This document shows, piece by piece, positions 55,808 through 64,000 of a stretch of 64,000 nucleotides of DNA. The number at the start of each line of letters is the position of its first letter. The first letter of the stretch is position 1. The DNA is from JBOZRQ01 sp050789255 (GTDB taxonomy: Bacteria > Bacillota > Sulfobacillia > Symbiobacteriales > Symbiobacteriaceae): NCBI GenBank assembly GCA_050789255.1, contig JBOZRQ010000020.1, positions 1-64,000 on the forward strand, read 5' to 3'. The position numbers and the translations under genes are program-made. The notes below the pieces were generated by a model, which was given only the letters and a program-made list of their open reading frames with translations, had not been told where the DNA came from and searched no databases.

Positions 55808-57040
55808 CTAGGACAGGGTCACGCGGACGAACGCCTCTTCAAGGGTCGGCATTCCGTCCGACTCGAAGCGGCCGATGAAGCCCACCTGGTTCTTCTCGGC
55901 ATAGAGCTCGTCCAGGCGCTGGATGCTCATGTCCAGGGCGTCGGCGATCCAGTAGTGGCTGAAGTCGGCCAGGGCGCCGACGTACTTGCCGGTGGTGAAG
56001 GTGTTCGGAACGAACTCCGACATCATCACCGGGAACCCGAGCAAAAGGTCGGGCTGGCCGGCCTGCGTGCTGGGCTGCCACAGGTACTGGTTCGTGGTGT
56101 CCTTCAGCTTGGCGAGTTGTGCTACGGCATCGCGGTGGAACGCCCAGCGAGCGCTCTTCCAGTACTGCGCCTTCAGGGCGTACTTGGCGTTGATCAGGCC
56201 GTCGAAGGCGAGCGCCGTGGTGGAGTTGCCGTTGGCCACATCGCGAGCACTGGAGATGCCCTGGTTAGAGTTGGTGAAGATGCCGAGGGGATTCTCCACG
56301 CCGTCACCGGTCATGTACGCCTTCTCGTGGGTGATGGCGTACTTGTAGGCCAGGCGGTCTCGCACGATGCCCTCCACATCGAGCACGGAGCTGCGCAGGA
56401 GCTTACGAGAGACCTTGATGCGCTTCGCCAGCGGGTTGGTCTTCAGTTCCCGCTTGCCAAACTTCATGCCGGTGTCGTCGCTGCCAGTGCCGAGCTCGGC
56501 GGTCCAGTCGGCGTCGTCCGGATCGTTGTCCAGGGCCGGCGCACCGAGGCTGTCCGAAGTGGTCAGGGTGTGCACGGTCGCCAGGCTCCGGATGAATACC
56601 AGGTCGTCCACTTTCTTGATCAGCTGGCGAACGAACTCGGTCGGCGCCGTGAGATACCCGCCATCCGGCTGCCTGGTCGCCTCAAGGGCCTTGATGTCGC
56701 CCGCGGTAAGGGCGGTACGACCGGACACCAGGAAGCGCCCGTAAGCCTCCCGGTACGCCTTGCTGTTGCGAGGGTCCGTGTTGCCAGCATCGGTGTCCAG
56801 AGCCGGATCGGGCCTAGCTGCGACGCCGGCGCTCTGAGCGAGTGTCCGCTCCAGCGCCTGAAGCTTCTCCTCCTCCTTGATCCGGTCTGCGAGGCGCCGC
56901 TCCTCCTTCATCGCCCGGTCGTACTGTTGCTGCTCCTCACCGGACAGGTCGCGCTTTTCAGCGTCGGCACGATCGATCAGGGCCCGAGCATCGGCAACCG
57001 CCTTGGCACGCTGCTGCATCAGGTCACGGATATCAGCCAT
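55808..57040 (-). CDS. Major capsid protein (HK97 family)
   Basis: 410 residues. N-terminal coiled-coil delta domain (~1-95, e.g. EKRDLSGEEQQQYDRAMKEE), then the HK97 fold with FVRQLIKKVDDLVFIRSLAT, KRIKVSRKLLRSSVLDVEGI, YLWQPSTQAGQPDLLLGFPV and YWIADALDMSIQRL. The N-terminal part is presumably cut by the adjacent ClpP-like protease during maturation. Confidence 0.92.
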   Translation of the reverse strand: MADIRDLMQQRAKAVADARALIDRADAEKRDLSGEEQQQYDRAMKEERRLADRIKEEEKLQALERTLAQSAGVAARPDPALDTDAGNTDPRNSKAYREAYGRFLVSGRTALTAGDIKALEATRQPDGGYLTAPTEFVRQLIKKVDDLVFIRSLATVHTLTTSDSLGAPALDNDPDDADWTAELGTGSDDTGMKFGKRELKTNPLAKRIKVSRKLLRSSVLDVEGIVRDRLAYKYAITHEKAYMTGDGVENPLGIFTNSNQGISSARDVANGNSTTALAFDGLINAKYALKAQYWKSARWAFHRDAVAQLAKLKDTTNQYLWQPSTQAGQPDLLLGFPVMMSEFVPNTFTTGKYVGALADFSHYWIADALDMSIQRLDELYAEKNQVGFIGRFESDGMPTLEEAFVRVTLS

Positions 57041-57075
57041 GGTTCGCGTTTCCTCCCTTTCACGGCAAACAAAGA

Positions 57076-57100
57076 GGACCCACCGAGTTCCGGTGAGTCC
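57076..57100 (-). terminator. Hairpin between protease and capsid genes
   Basis: GGACCCACCG pairs with CGGTGAGTCC (one mismatch) with a short loop; TCTTTGTTTG follows on the minus strand. Probably a weak terminator or a stability element helping to raise capsid expression separately. Confidence 0.65.
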
Positions 57101-57122
57101 GACGTTGACGAGTTGTGATGAG

Positions 57123-58094
57123 TTAATCGGTACTGGGTTCCAGCAGTGCCACCCGCTTACGCAGGAGGTTGTGCTGGTTTCGCAGTGCCGTCAGCTCCGT
57201 TAGCACGCCTTCCAGTTTCGCCGCCATCTCATCCAGACGGTCGTCTGGTGCCGGATCGGAACCGCCACGTTGAGCGGATCCGGCATCGGCGACTTGCGCC
57301 AGCACCTCATCGATAGCGTCCCTGGCACTCTTGAGCTTGTCCTCATTGGCCGCCGAGAGAGTCCGGCCAGCCGCTTTCGGCCCCTGAGCTGGAGATCCTT
57401 CCTGTGCCCGCCCTATGCCTTGAGGGTCAGATGTTGCCGGATTTACAGCGGCCAAAGCAACTGCAGGCCGGTTGCGGAACCGAGAGAGGTCGAACGTCTG
57501 ATCATTTACCGTCAGTTGCGCATCCTTGAGCGATGCCGCTACCTGCTTGGCCTGTTCAATCTCATCAGCGAAACCCTTTGCCACCGCATCGTCGGCGGTC
57601 ATCCAAGTCTCCGCTTCCATGAGCGCAACGATCTCGTCCCGGGGGAGGCCCGTCTTCTCCTCGTACGCCGCGACAAGGGATTCCCCAATGCGGTCCAGGT
57701 CGTCGGCCAACTTGCGGAAATCCGCAGCGTTGCCCATGGCGATGGTCCACGGATTGTGAACCATCATCATCGCGTTGCGCGGCATCCGGACGACGTCACC
57801 AGCCATGGCGATAACAGACGCTATTGAGGCAGCCAGACCGTCAATATGAACGACTACCTTCGCCTTGTGCCGCTTCAGCATCGAATGAATCGCCTGACCT
57901 GCAAACACGTCTCCGCCGCCGGAGTTGATGAACACATGCAACTCTTCGATGTCGCCAAGGGCATCGAGATCGTCCTTGAAGGTCTTTGGTGTGACTTCAT
58001 CGCCCCACCAGGATTCAGAACTGATCACCCCATACAGCATCAGCTCGCCGATCTTCGGGTTGCTGGCAGATGCCCGAAACTGCCAGAATTTCAT
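57123..58094 (-). CDS. ClpP-like prohead protease with scaffold-like tail
   Basis: 323 residues. S14 core: FINSGGGDVFAGQAI, then HIDGLAASIASVIAM with catalytic Ser90, MMMVHNPW with His113, and a later aspartate. Residues ~190-323 lie beyond the protease core and end in a coiled coil (DDRLDEMAAKLEGVLTELTA, LRKRVALLEPS) that could act as the scaffold, as in phages without a separate scaffold gene. Placed between portal and capsid. Confidence 0.9.
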   Translation of the reverse strand: MKFWQFRASASNPKIGELMLYGVISSESWWGDEVTPKTFKDDLDALGDIEELHVFINSGGGDVFAGQAIHSMLKRHKAKVVVHIDGLAASIASVIAMAGDVVRMPRNAMMMVHNPWTIAMGNAADFRKLADDLDRIGESLVAAYEEKTGLPRDEIVALMEAETWMTADDAVAKGFADEIEQAKQVAASLKDAQLTVNDQTFDLSRFRNRPAVALAAVNPATSDPQGIGRAQEGSPAQGPKAAGRTLSAANEDKLKSARDAIDEVLAQVADAGSAQRGGSDPAPDDRLDEMAAKLEGVLTELTALRNQHNLLRKRVALLEPSTD

Positions 58095-59341
58095 CGCCCT
58101 ACACCCCCTTTCTCAGTCGAACCAACTTTTAGGACCGGTATCATGTTGCCGTTGACCATATACGTGTCACCGCCAGGATACGGATTCAGGTTCTCCAGGT
58201 CCCGAGCATCATTCGGGGACATGATGCCGTTTTGAATCGCCTGACCGTAGCCTTCCATCCGGCTCTTGTAGTCGCCTCGGAGGAGCCCATCGACGACGTG
58301 CTCCGCAAAGTACCGTTCTCGTTCCCGCACCGTCAGGAGTTTCATGCTGATGGTCTGCTCCCACTGGACCAACCACGGGCGCAGGCAGTGGACCACGAAT
58401 TCCAGGGACTGGTGTTCGATGTTGTTGTTCGTGCTGCGGTCGAGGTCGGCGATCATGTGAGGCGGAACATCAAAGAGCCTGGCGATATCGGTGACCGAGT
58501 ACTTCATCGCCTCTAAGAACTGAGCTTCCTCCGGGGCGATGCCGACCTGCGTGTAATCCATACCTTCGTCTAGGATGGCGATGCGGTGGGCCTTGGTCAG
58601 ACCTTGGTGTCGCTCCTCCCACCGGTTTTTCAGGCGATCCTTGGCGTCGTCGGTCATTTCCAAGTCCTTGGGCACCTTGATTATGCCTCCTGGACGAGCG
58701 CCATTGCCGAAGAATCCACCGCCGTACTGGACCAGGGCTAGGTTGACACCAAGGGCCTCCGCAGCTTGCCTCACCGGGGAGTACCCAATCAGTCCATTTC
58801 CCGAGAGGCCCAGCAGGTGAAACACGCGATTGGCCGGCAGCCGGATACCCTCGCCGGTTTTGGGGATGACCGTGTCATACCAGAGGGAACCGTCGTCGAG
58901 CCGAACGGGTTTCGTCCGGTCTGGTCGAAGTGGCCACAAACCCCGGATGCGGCCGGCGTTGTCCCATTCAATTTCGGCATAGCCATTCCCCCGAAGGGCA
59001 GCGTGCCCCTGGATGGTCTGCCGAACCGTCATGGCGGTCATCTCGTCGTTGCCTTGGTCGTGTAGGACTCGATACAACGGGAAGGTGGGCGCACGAATCT
59101 TCCCCCTCGGCTGCATGCGTTCGTACACAGGGAGCGGTAGTGAGGCCACGCTCTTGGCGATCTTATTCACGCATGCAAAAACCGCCGTGCTACGCATGGC
59201 GGTTTCCTCGGTTACTGTGATGCCGGCAGTTGACGGTCCGACACCAAGACCGTCCAGGAACCAGGGGGCAGGATCTGCGGGTGACGTCGGCTGCACCTTG
59301 GCGTCCGCCCGGGGTTCGAATGCGCTCTTCAACAAGCCCAT
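58091..59341 (-). CDS. Portal protein (HK97 family)
   Basis: 416 residues. AVFACVNKIAKSVASLPLPV, GNGYAEIEWDNAGRIRGLWP, VPKDLEMTDDAKDRLKNRWE, FDVPPHMIADLDRSTNNNIE and LEFVVHCLRPWLVQWEQTIS are family blocks of HK97-type portals. It forms the dodecamer for DNA entry and exit. Overlaps the protease start by 4 bases. Confidence 0.93.
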   Translation of the reverse strand: MGLLKSAFEPRADAKVQPTSPADPAPWFLDGLGVGPSTAGITVTEETAMRSTAVFACVNKIAKSVASLPLPVYERMQPRGKIRAPTFPLYRVLHDQGNDEMTAMTVRQTIQGHAALRGNGYAEIEWDNAGRIRGLWPLRPDRTKPVRLDDGSLWYDTVIPKTGEGIRLPANRVFHLLGLSGNGLIGYSPVRQAAEALGVNLALVQYGGGFFGNGARPGGIIKVPKDLEMTDDAKDRLKNRWEERHQGLTKAHRIAILDEGMDYTQVGIAPEEAQFLEAMKYSVTDIARLFDVPPHMIADLDRSTNNNIEHQSLEFVVHCLRPWLVQWEQTISMKLLTVRERERYFAEHVVDGLLRGDYKSRMEGYGQAIQNGIMSPNDARDLENLNPYPGGDTYMVNGNMIPVLKVGSTEKGGVGR

Positions 59342-59553
59342 TACAGCTTCTCACCCCCTTCCGTTACGGAGGATGCCTGGGGCGGCGACCTACCAGGCCG
59401 CCGCCACGAAGGCAGCCGAATCGCGGGAAGGCGAAACCCCAGGAGGGCCAACCACACCCCTAAAACAATGAGGGCCATCGGCGGCGAGATTATCCATATC
59501 CCGGATGCCGCCATGATGGTTCCGAGGATGATTAGCAGGTCGTTCAGGTCCAC
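59341..59553 (-). CDS. Small membrane protein in the head module
   Basis: 70 residues from GTG 59553 (GGAGGTGAGACA upstream). Two hydrophobic segments (LLIILGTIMAASGIWII, MALIVLGVWLALLGF) and a basic, proline-rich tail. Small membrane genes between terminase and portal occur in this phage type; function unknown. Confidence 0.68.
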   Translation of the reverse strand: MDLNDLLIILGTIMAASGIWIISPPMALIVLGVWLALLGFRLPAIRLPSWRRPGRSPPQASSVTEGGEKL

Positions 59554-59564
59554 TGTCTCACCTC

Positions 59565-61286
59565 CTAGATGACTGCAACGTCGGCATTCGGATCTTCCCA
59601 CCGGGACTTCTTCTTCGGCGCTTCGGCCACCATGGTTCGTACGTGGGCGTTGATCAACGCGGCAATGGGGTCGATTCGGTCTGTCGCCTTGCTCTTGTCT
59701 AGCATGATGTTCTGGTTGGCGTCCGTCTTGGTCACGGCGTTACTGATTGCCCAGGCCAGGACCGGGTCGCCGTTGTGGATCACCTTCTGCTCATAGGCCA
59801 TGTCGCGGAAGTTCTTCGTGGGCGCCGACAGCGTTGCCATGCCCTGACGAATCTCGACGACGGTGTAACCTCGCTTGGCCATCTCGGAGGCCACATATGA
59901 GTCGTGCCAGGGGTCAACGCATACTTCCTTTGGCTTCCACTTGTTCGCCGCCACCTGGTCGTCAACGTACTTGACGAGGTACTCTAGATCAACCACGGCG
60001 CCACTGGTAACGGAGATGTGGCCTTGCTCCACCCAGAGATCATATGGGACCTTGTCCGTCGAACGCTTCTCGGCCAACTTGTCCTCTGGCATGAAGGAAT
60101 GGCTGAGAACGGCGACTTTTCCATCGTCCAGCTGAAACTCAAATCCGACCGAGGTAAGGTCGAGCTTGGATGATATGTCCACGCCAATCCGGCATTCTCG
60201 CCCGGTCAGGTCCGGCATCTCTGCCGGAACGCCCTTCTGGCCGACCTGGCAGGCCTTCCATTTGGCTGCCGACATGTACCCGTGGTCCTTCTGGTCGACC
60301 CACATGTTCATGTTCTTGGTCAGGAATCCTCGCATCTTCTGCGGGGCGTCCAGGGCTTTCTTGAGCTCACTCCGGATCGAAGCCCGCCCTTCCTCGTAGG
60401 AGCATAGGATGGGGTTTGCCTTCTCCCAGACCGCCTCATCCTTGATATCGTCGCCAGGTTCAAGCTCGTTGACCAAGGCGAGATACTCTTCGTTCTCAAC
60501 CGGTAGATCCGGGTCAAGCAGTTTGCTGACGTAGGAGTACTCGACAGAGTAGCAGGGGTTCGTGAGGTTGAAGCCGGCGGTGGTGATGATCACGACCAGG
60601 GGCTCAGGGCGGGCGACCATACCGGATACCAACACGTCCAGGATCTCGCTGGTCTTGTGGGCGTGGTACTCGTCCACGATCCCGCACTGGACGTTCTTGC
60701 CGTCACCTGTCTGCCCTTCGTCCTTGGACAGAGCGGCGATGTAAGACTCGCTTTTTGGGTGCTCGATCTTGCCATACCGGATTTGGTACTTACCTTTGAG
60801 GTCGGTGCATTTGGTGAGCTGGGCCTTGATCTCTTTCCAGACGATCTGGCTCTGCTCGGACTTCACGGCACCGATGTAAACCTCGGCCATATTAACGCCC
60901 CGGGCCATCGCCTCATAGCTGCCGACGCAGGCCAAGGACTGTGACTTCGCGTTCTTGCGGCCCACCTGCCAGTAGACGTAGCGGAAACGGCGCTTTCCCG
61001 TGTCCCGGTGGACCCAGCCATAGAGTTGACCAAACAGGAACGCCTGGATTTCGTGTGCTTCTATGCGTTGCCCCTGCAAGGTGCCTTTGGTGTGCCGGAA
61101 CAGGTGCATCCAGCGAAGAAAGCGGGAAGCCTTCTCATCGTCGAAGACATAGGGGAATTCGTCTGTTCCCTCTCGTCCAACGTCCCGCAGAAAGCGCATG
61201 CAAGCCCACTTGTGCTTCTTGCAGGCCACGACCTCGCCGGTGATGACTTCCTGACAGTAGTCAATCAGCCATTCCTTGAGCGTCAT
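59565..61286 (-). CDS. Terminase large subunit
   Basis: 573 residues. ATPase: variant Walker A VGRKNAKSQ (~108-116), Walker B VQCGIVDEYHAH with Asp-Glu at 205-206. Nuclease: CRIGVDISSKLDLTSVGFEF, VCVDPWHDS and MLDKSKATDRIDPIAALINA. The DNA-packaging motor and cutter of HK97-like (Terminase_1) phages. Overlaps the small subunit stop. Confidence 0.93.
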   Translation of the reverse strand: MTLKEWLIDYCQEVITGEVVACKKHKWACMRFLRDVGREGTDEFPYVFDDEKASRFLRWMHLFRHTKGTLQGQRIEAHEIQAFLFGQLYGWVHRDTGKRRFRYVYWQVGRKNAKSQSLACVGSYEAMARGVNMAEVYIGAVKSEQSQIVWKEIKAQLTKCTDLKGKYQIRYGKIEHPKSESYIAALSKDEGQTGDGKNVQCGIVDEYHAHKTSEILDVLVSGMVARPEPLVVIITTAGFNLTNPCYSVEYSYVSKLLDPDLPVENEEYLALVNELEPGDDIKDEAVWEKANPILCSYEEGRASIRSELKKALDAPQKMRGFLTKNMNMWVDQKDHGYMSAAKWKACQVGQKGVPAEMPDLTGRECRIGVDISSKLDLTSVGFEFQLDDGKVAVLSHSFMPEDKLAEKRSTDKVPYDLWVEQGHISVTSGAVVDLEYLVKYVDDQVAANKWKPKEVCVDPWHDSYVASEMAKRGYTVVEIRQGMATLSAPTKNFRDMAYEQKVIHNGDPVLAWAISNAVTKTDANQNIMLDKSKATDRIDPIAALINAHVRTMVAEAPKKKSRWEDPNADVAVI

Positions 61287-61786
61287 TACACATCACCGAA
61301 CCCGCTCTTCTCCAGGTCGGTTGGTTCCTTCTCAGGTTGCTTCGATGGCGTGAGGCGCAGTCTGTCGCCGAACGAGAGCCCGAATTTGGCACCGTATGTG
61401 TTTGCGATGGCGGCCATCTGCTTCATTACCTCGATGCCGGGGTGCTTAACCTGGTTCGTGGCGCCGAGAGCGTTCTTGAAGGTGATTACCGAGCCCTCCT
61501 TGTCCACTTGCTCGGAGGCGGCCCAGTACTTACTAACTGCATCACACCAGATAGCCAGCGCAGTGACATCGAGGTTAGTGATCATCTCCTCGGTAAGGAG
61601 GTCACCAACCACGCTGTGCCACAGGCGCTTAGCCACGCCGTTGAGACGAGACGGACATTTTACCTTGTCGGCGGCAGGCTGAAACCGCTCCTCCGCCTGC
61701 TTCCGCTCTTCAATCTGAGCCTTCGTCAGGTGAGTCCTTCCGCCCCCAACTATTACAGATAGCGGCATTTTGGTCCTGCCTGCCAT
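61286..61786 (-). CDS. Terminase small subunit (P27 family)
   Basis: 166 residues. CPSRLNGVAKRLWHSVVGDL, TNLDVTALAIWCDAVSKYW and KHPGIEVMKQMAAIANTYGA, with a C-terminal RLRLTPSKQPEKEP, fit the P27-type small terminase. It binds the packaging start site, probably in the gap to its right. Confidence 0.9.
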   Translation of the reverse strand: MAGRTKMPLSVIVGGGRTHLTKAQIEERKQAEERFQPAADKVKCPSRLNGVAKRLWHSVVGDLLTEEMITNLDVTALAIWCDAVSKYWAASEQVDKEGSVITFKNALGATNQVKHPGIEVMKQMAAIANTYGAKFGLSFGDRLRLTPSKQPEKEPTDLEKSGFGDV

Positions 61787-61972
61787 TTCTATCCACCTCC
61801 TCTCTACTAAAGGGCCATGTCAAAAAAGGAAGTTCATCCACGGAAAGGAGCCGCACGGTCTACGGGGCGATAGGTGGGAGGGATTTCCACCCCCCTACCC
61901 CCTACGGCCTTGAATTGTCTGACAATATGACGCCGCTTGACGCCTTATGACTCTAGGGCTCCAAGCCTCCGC
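61787..61972. other. Intergenic region, possible cos/packaging site
   Basis: 186 bases with no gene, between HNH and the small terminase, where HK97-type phages with this gene order have cos. It contains a ten-base C-rich tract (about 61891-61910), a TTGTCTGACAATATGA stretch, and several short repeats of CGCCTT. No 3' or 5' overhang sequence can be certified by eye. Confidence 0.4.
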
Positions 61973-62344
61973 CTACCTTCGACCGTGGTTACCAAATCCG
62001 CCATCATCCCGGGCGGTCTTGGCATCGTGGTGTGGTTTACAAAGGGCAGCCCAGTTCGTGCGGTCCCAGAACAGTCGCTGGTCTCCCTTGTGAGGAATCA
62101 CATGGTCGACCACAGTGGCCGGCTCGTATCGTCCCTCTTTGAGGCAGTCAACGCACAAGGGGTTCTGCCTCAAGAAGCTCTCGCGGGCCGACTGCCACTT
62201 ACGTCCGTACCCACGTTTCGCCGCCGACTCACGATCTTGTTCGTGGCGGTTCGCCAGGTGCTCGTGTTCTGCGCAGTATCGACCGGTGGTTAGATTCGGG
62301 CACCCGCCGGGCTTGCTGCATGGCCGCAGTGGTCTACTCGGCAC
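61973..62344 (-). CDS. HNH endonuclease (packaging-associated)
   Basis: 123 residues. Two CxxC-like metal pairs (CSKPGGCPN..., CVDCLKEG), the motif VVDHVIPHKGDQRLFWDRTN and WAALCKPHHDAKT give the HNH core D-H...N...H. In HK97-type phages this gene lies next to terminase and its product is needed for specific cos cutting. Likely the same role here. Confidence 0.9.
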   Translation of the reverse strand: MPSRPLRPCSKPGGCPNLTTGRYCAEHEHLANRHEQDRESAAKRGYGRKWQSARESFLRQNPLCVDCLKEGRYEPATVVDHVIPHKGDQRLFWDRTNWAALCKPHHDAKTARDDGGFGNHGRR

Positions 62345-62350
62345 CGGGCG

Positions 62351-62749
62351 TCACTCCTTGTTTGCCCGAACCCAGCCGTGCTGGCGCATCGCTTCCTCAT
62401 CCAGGCTCCGGACCTCCATCTGATCCTCAACCAGGATGACGAGCACTCGACCGATGCCCACGGCCTCAAGGTGTTGGTTCACCAATGTGGTCAGGCGGTC
62501 CATATTGCACTGGCTTAACGGCTCGCTGCTCTGAATGAAGAGGACGTCGCCGCCCTTCAGGCTCAGGCTATCTACGCACTTAATGACGTCCAGGGGAGGC
62601 AGGCCGGACTCGTTCCTGGCATCGTTACGAGCGGCGTTTACCTGCTCCTCGTACTCTTGTGGGGTGATCAGTCCGTTTCTCAGCATAGTCAACAGGTTCC
62701 GCTCTGCATGGAGCAGAGTCCCGGCGATCTCTTGTGCGCTTGCGGACAT
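62351..62749 (-). CDS. Phage protein of unknown function
   Basis: 132 residues from ATG 62749 with AGGAGGAG. Helical N-terminus (IAGTLLHAERNLLTMLRNGL, TPQEYEEQVNAARNDARNE) and a mixed C-terminal part. It lies between the antirepressor and HNH genes in the same direction. No family recognised. Confidence 0.62.
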   Translation of the reverse strand: MSASAQEIAGTLLHAERNLLTMLRNGLITPQEYEEQVNAARNDARNESGLPPLDVIKCVDSLSLKGGDVLFIQSSEPLSQCNMDRLTTLVNQHLEAVGIGRVLVILVEDQMEVRSLDEEAMRQHGWVRANKE

Positions 62750-62830
62750 GGTTCTCCTCCTATCTGGAGACACTGGCTAGTGGAAGGGCGCCGGGTCGTG
62801 GCTCGGTTGCCGTCGCCGTTCCTGTACATA

Positions 62831-62871
62831 GAAAGGCTCTCACCTCTTGTCTGCAGTGGTGAGAGCCTTTC
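62831..62871 (-). terminator. Terminator after the antirepressor gene
   Basis: GAAAGGCTCTCACC pairs perfectly with GGTGAGAGCCTTTC (14 base pairs) around a 13-base loop; strong in either direction. It separates the antirepressor from the late genes. Confidence 0.82.
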
Positions 62872-62880
62872 AAGTCGTGC

Positions 62881-63660
62881 TTACCATGTCTGGAACAGGT
62901 GGTTGATCATCCGACGCAGCCTCGGAGTCGGCTCTTCGAGCCCCTGCTCGATCTTGCTGTAGTCGGATCGGGAGATCCCGAGGTAGACGGCCACTTCCTT
63001 CTGCTTCATCCTACGCAACTCTCGGAGTTTCTTCAGGGGGATCAGAGTGGTGGGCGTCAGGTCCGTGACATCATCGACCGGCATGACCATCTGTAGCGGG
63101 CGCCGTTCTAGATGCTTGGCCGTCCTCTTAAGGGTTCCTAATTGCTCCTTGAGTGTTGCCACCGCGGAGACAATAGCGAGTTCTCGCTCCTGAACCCCCC
63201 GAAGCACACCCTCGACAGTGGCCGCAGCCGTTTGTTGTACGATGGCGGTAATGGTGGGCAGCAAGGCTTGAATCATGGTTGCCTGGAGTTGAGCGACCAT
63301 CCCGTGCTTCCGCAACTGCTGTAGATGATTGGCGACTGCCCTGCGGAACTTCGTAGCCAGAGGTGTTCGGGCCAACATACAAAATACGTAGACGCCTTGT
63401 TCGGTGAGGCACTGCGTACGAACACCGTTTCCGGCACGACTCCGCAGATTGCGGAGTCGTGTGAATCCCTCGAAATCGTCAGGGTTTCGGGCGAGGACCT
63501 CGGACCCTCTCTTCTCTGGTTCACCGTATCCGATACACCGGGCTACGTCCACGGCCGGAATCAGGAACTCGCCATCATCCTCTTCGATGCGAACCGTGTG
63601 CCCCTCGAACTCCCAATCTGATCCAGACACAAACTGAACAAGCGCAGATCCCACGGTCAC
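62881..63660 (-). CDS. BRO-N antirepressor with XRE helix-turn-helix
   Basis: 259 residues from GTG 63660 (GGAGAGGAG upstream). Residues ~15-115 form a BRO-N domain (VRIEEDDGEFLIPAVDVARC, IGYGEPEKRGSEVLARNPDD, CLTEQGVYVFCMLARTPLAT, KFRRAVANHLQQLRKHG). A long helical linker follows and residues ~207-257 are an XRE HTH (LKKLRELRRMKQKEVAVYLG, ISRSDYSKIEQGLEEPTPRL). The BRO-N domain is typical of phage antirepressors; fusion to XRE would give DNA binding too. Confidence 0.82.
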   Translation of the reverse strand: MTVGSALVQFVSGSDWEFEGHTVRIEEDDGEFLIPAVDVARCIGYGEPEKRGSEVLARNPDDFEGFTRLRNLRSRAGNGVRTQCLTEQGVYVFCMLARTPLATKFRRAVANHLQQLRKHGMVAQLQATMIQALLPTITAIVQQTAAATVEGVLRGVQERELAIVSAVATLKEQLGTLKRTAKHLERRPLQMVMPVDDVTDLTPTTLIPLKKLRELRRMKQKEVAVYLGISRSDYSKIEQGLEEPTPRLRRMINHLFQTW

Positions 63661-63773
63661 CGTCTCCTCTCCGGTATGTTCTCTCCTCTACCTGGAGCCA
63701 AAAGAGACAGGCAGGGCGCCGGGGAGGAGAACCCGTTGCCACGCGGTGATCAGCCGTGCCTGCTCAAAACTTG

Positions 63774-63803
63774 AAGGCGCCTCGGATGTCTGCCCGGGGC
63801 GCC
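63774..63803 (+). terminator. GGCGCC hairpin terminator
   Basis: AAGGCGCC (63774-63781) and GGGGCGCC (63796-63803), then TTTTCTTTCG on the plus strand. On the minus strand TTCAAGTTTTG follows, so it may serve the partial gene at the window edge too. Confidence 0.72.
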
Positions 63804-63848
63804 TTTTCTTTCGTTCGGTTACGGGACTGCTGGCGAGGGCGTGCCAGT

Positions 63849-64000
63849 CTAGCGGGTGCGGAGATTGGTAGTCCGAACTGCGTCGGTTAGGTGTTGGACC
63901 ATCTCCTTGGCCCCTGCAATCCAGGGAGCCGAGGAAAGGGAACCGTGTCCGTCGCCTTCAGGCGGTTTCTCCTCAACTAGACCGCAAGCCTCCAGGCCTT
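63849..64000 (-). CDS. C-terminal end of a gene at the window edge
   Basis: A minus-strand frame enters from the right and ends at TAG 63849; about 50 residues are visible, with SSAPWIAGAKEMVQHLTDAV and a basic end. Start and identity are outside the window. No other gene is seen between it and the antirepressor. Confidence 0.5.
   Translation of the reverse strand, partial: GLEACGLVEEKPPEGDGHGSLSSAPWIAGAKEMVQHLTDAVRTTNLRTR

Noticed and set aside
2120..64000. Integrase, serine recombinase, DNA polymerase, replicative helicase or primase
   Set aside because: None of the translated products shows the motifs of these families; they are presumed to lie to the right of the window.

Overview
The window looks like the left part of a large tailed-phage (HK97-type siphovirus) prophage joined to a short piece of bacterial chromosome. 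At the extreme left, positions 1-14 read on the minus strand as the first bases of a 16S rRNA gene. Upstream of it lie minus-strand tRNA genes (fMet, Arg, Tyr, Gly, plus defective Phe and Leu copies) and then the 3' part of prkA, the serine protein kinase gene of endospore formers. The GC-rich DNA, Bacillota-style 16S leader, strong GGAGG ribosome-binding sites, prkA and many stalk-type (copper amine oxidase N-terminal-like) domains suggest a GC-rich spore-forming Bacillota host, perhaps Symbiobacterium-like. That host call is inference.

prkA is cut at about 2104: only the last ~340 codons remain, and phage DNA starts at once. The other prkA half, the integrase and a recognisable replication module are not in the window, so the element probably continues to the right of 64000. 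Prophages inside mother-cell sporulation genes are a known class (skin in sigK, SPbeta in spsM, vfbin in spoVFB), and this may be a prkA version.

Layout: 2.3-19.8 kb, plus-strand early/accessory genes (HNH-AP2 nuclease, P22-type antirepressor, MmcB-like nuclease, AAA ATPase, LexA-like winged helix protein, cytosine methyltransferase, PAPS-reductase-like protein, ASCH and DUF3850 proteins, lytic transglycosylase), interrupted by one minus-strand P63C gene. 19.8-25.4 kb, a control and communication region: a divergent promoter switch with four spaced GCACA repeats, a TPR protein followed by a 38-residue exported pro-peptide gene, a second exported 40-residue peptide gene with the same MRKLV start, and an exported stalk-domain protein behind a structured leader. 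25.4-32.6 kb, small plus-strand genes including an ImmA/IrrE-like metallopeptidase, then a nuclease/DNA-binding pair on the minus strand. 32.6-62.7 kb, the late region on the minus strand, read right to left: HNH, small and large terminase, portal, ClpP-type protease, capsid, connectors, tail tube, tail chaperones with a probable -1 frameshift, tape measure, a giant tail protein, papain-like peptidase, membrane/coiled-coil protein, amidase, then an accessory cassette (nuclease, nucleotidyltransferase, cysteine peptidase, DUF6527, JAMM) and a metallophosphoesterase. Two plus-strand membrane-protein genes sit inside this module with their own promoters. 62.8-64 kb: a BRO-N/XRE antirepressor and the edge of another gene.

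The most notable system is the TPR receptor plus exported peptide pair (22.0-23.1 kb), arranged like rap-phr or arbitrium aimR-aimP, in a region rich in lysogeny regulators. If the prophage also controls prkA integrity by excision, lysogeny, peptide signalling and sporulation could be linked. That link is a hypothesis from gene order, not shown by the sequence.
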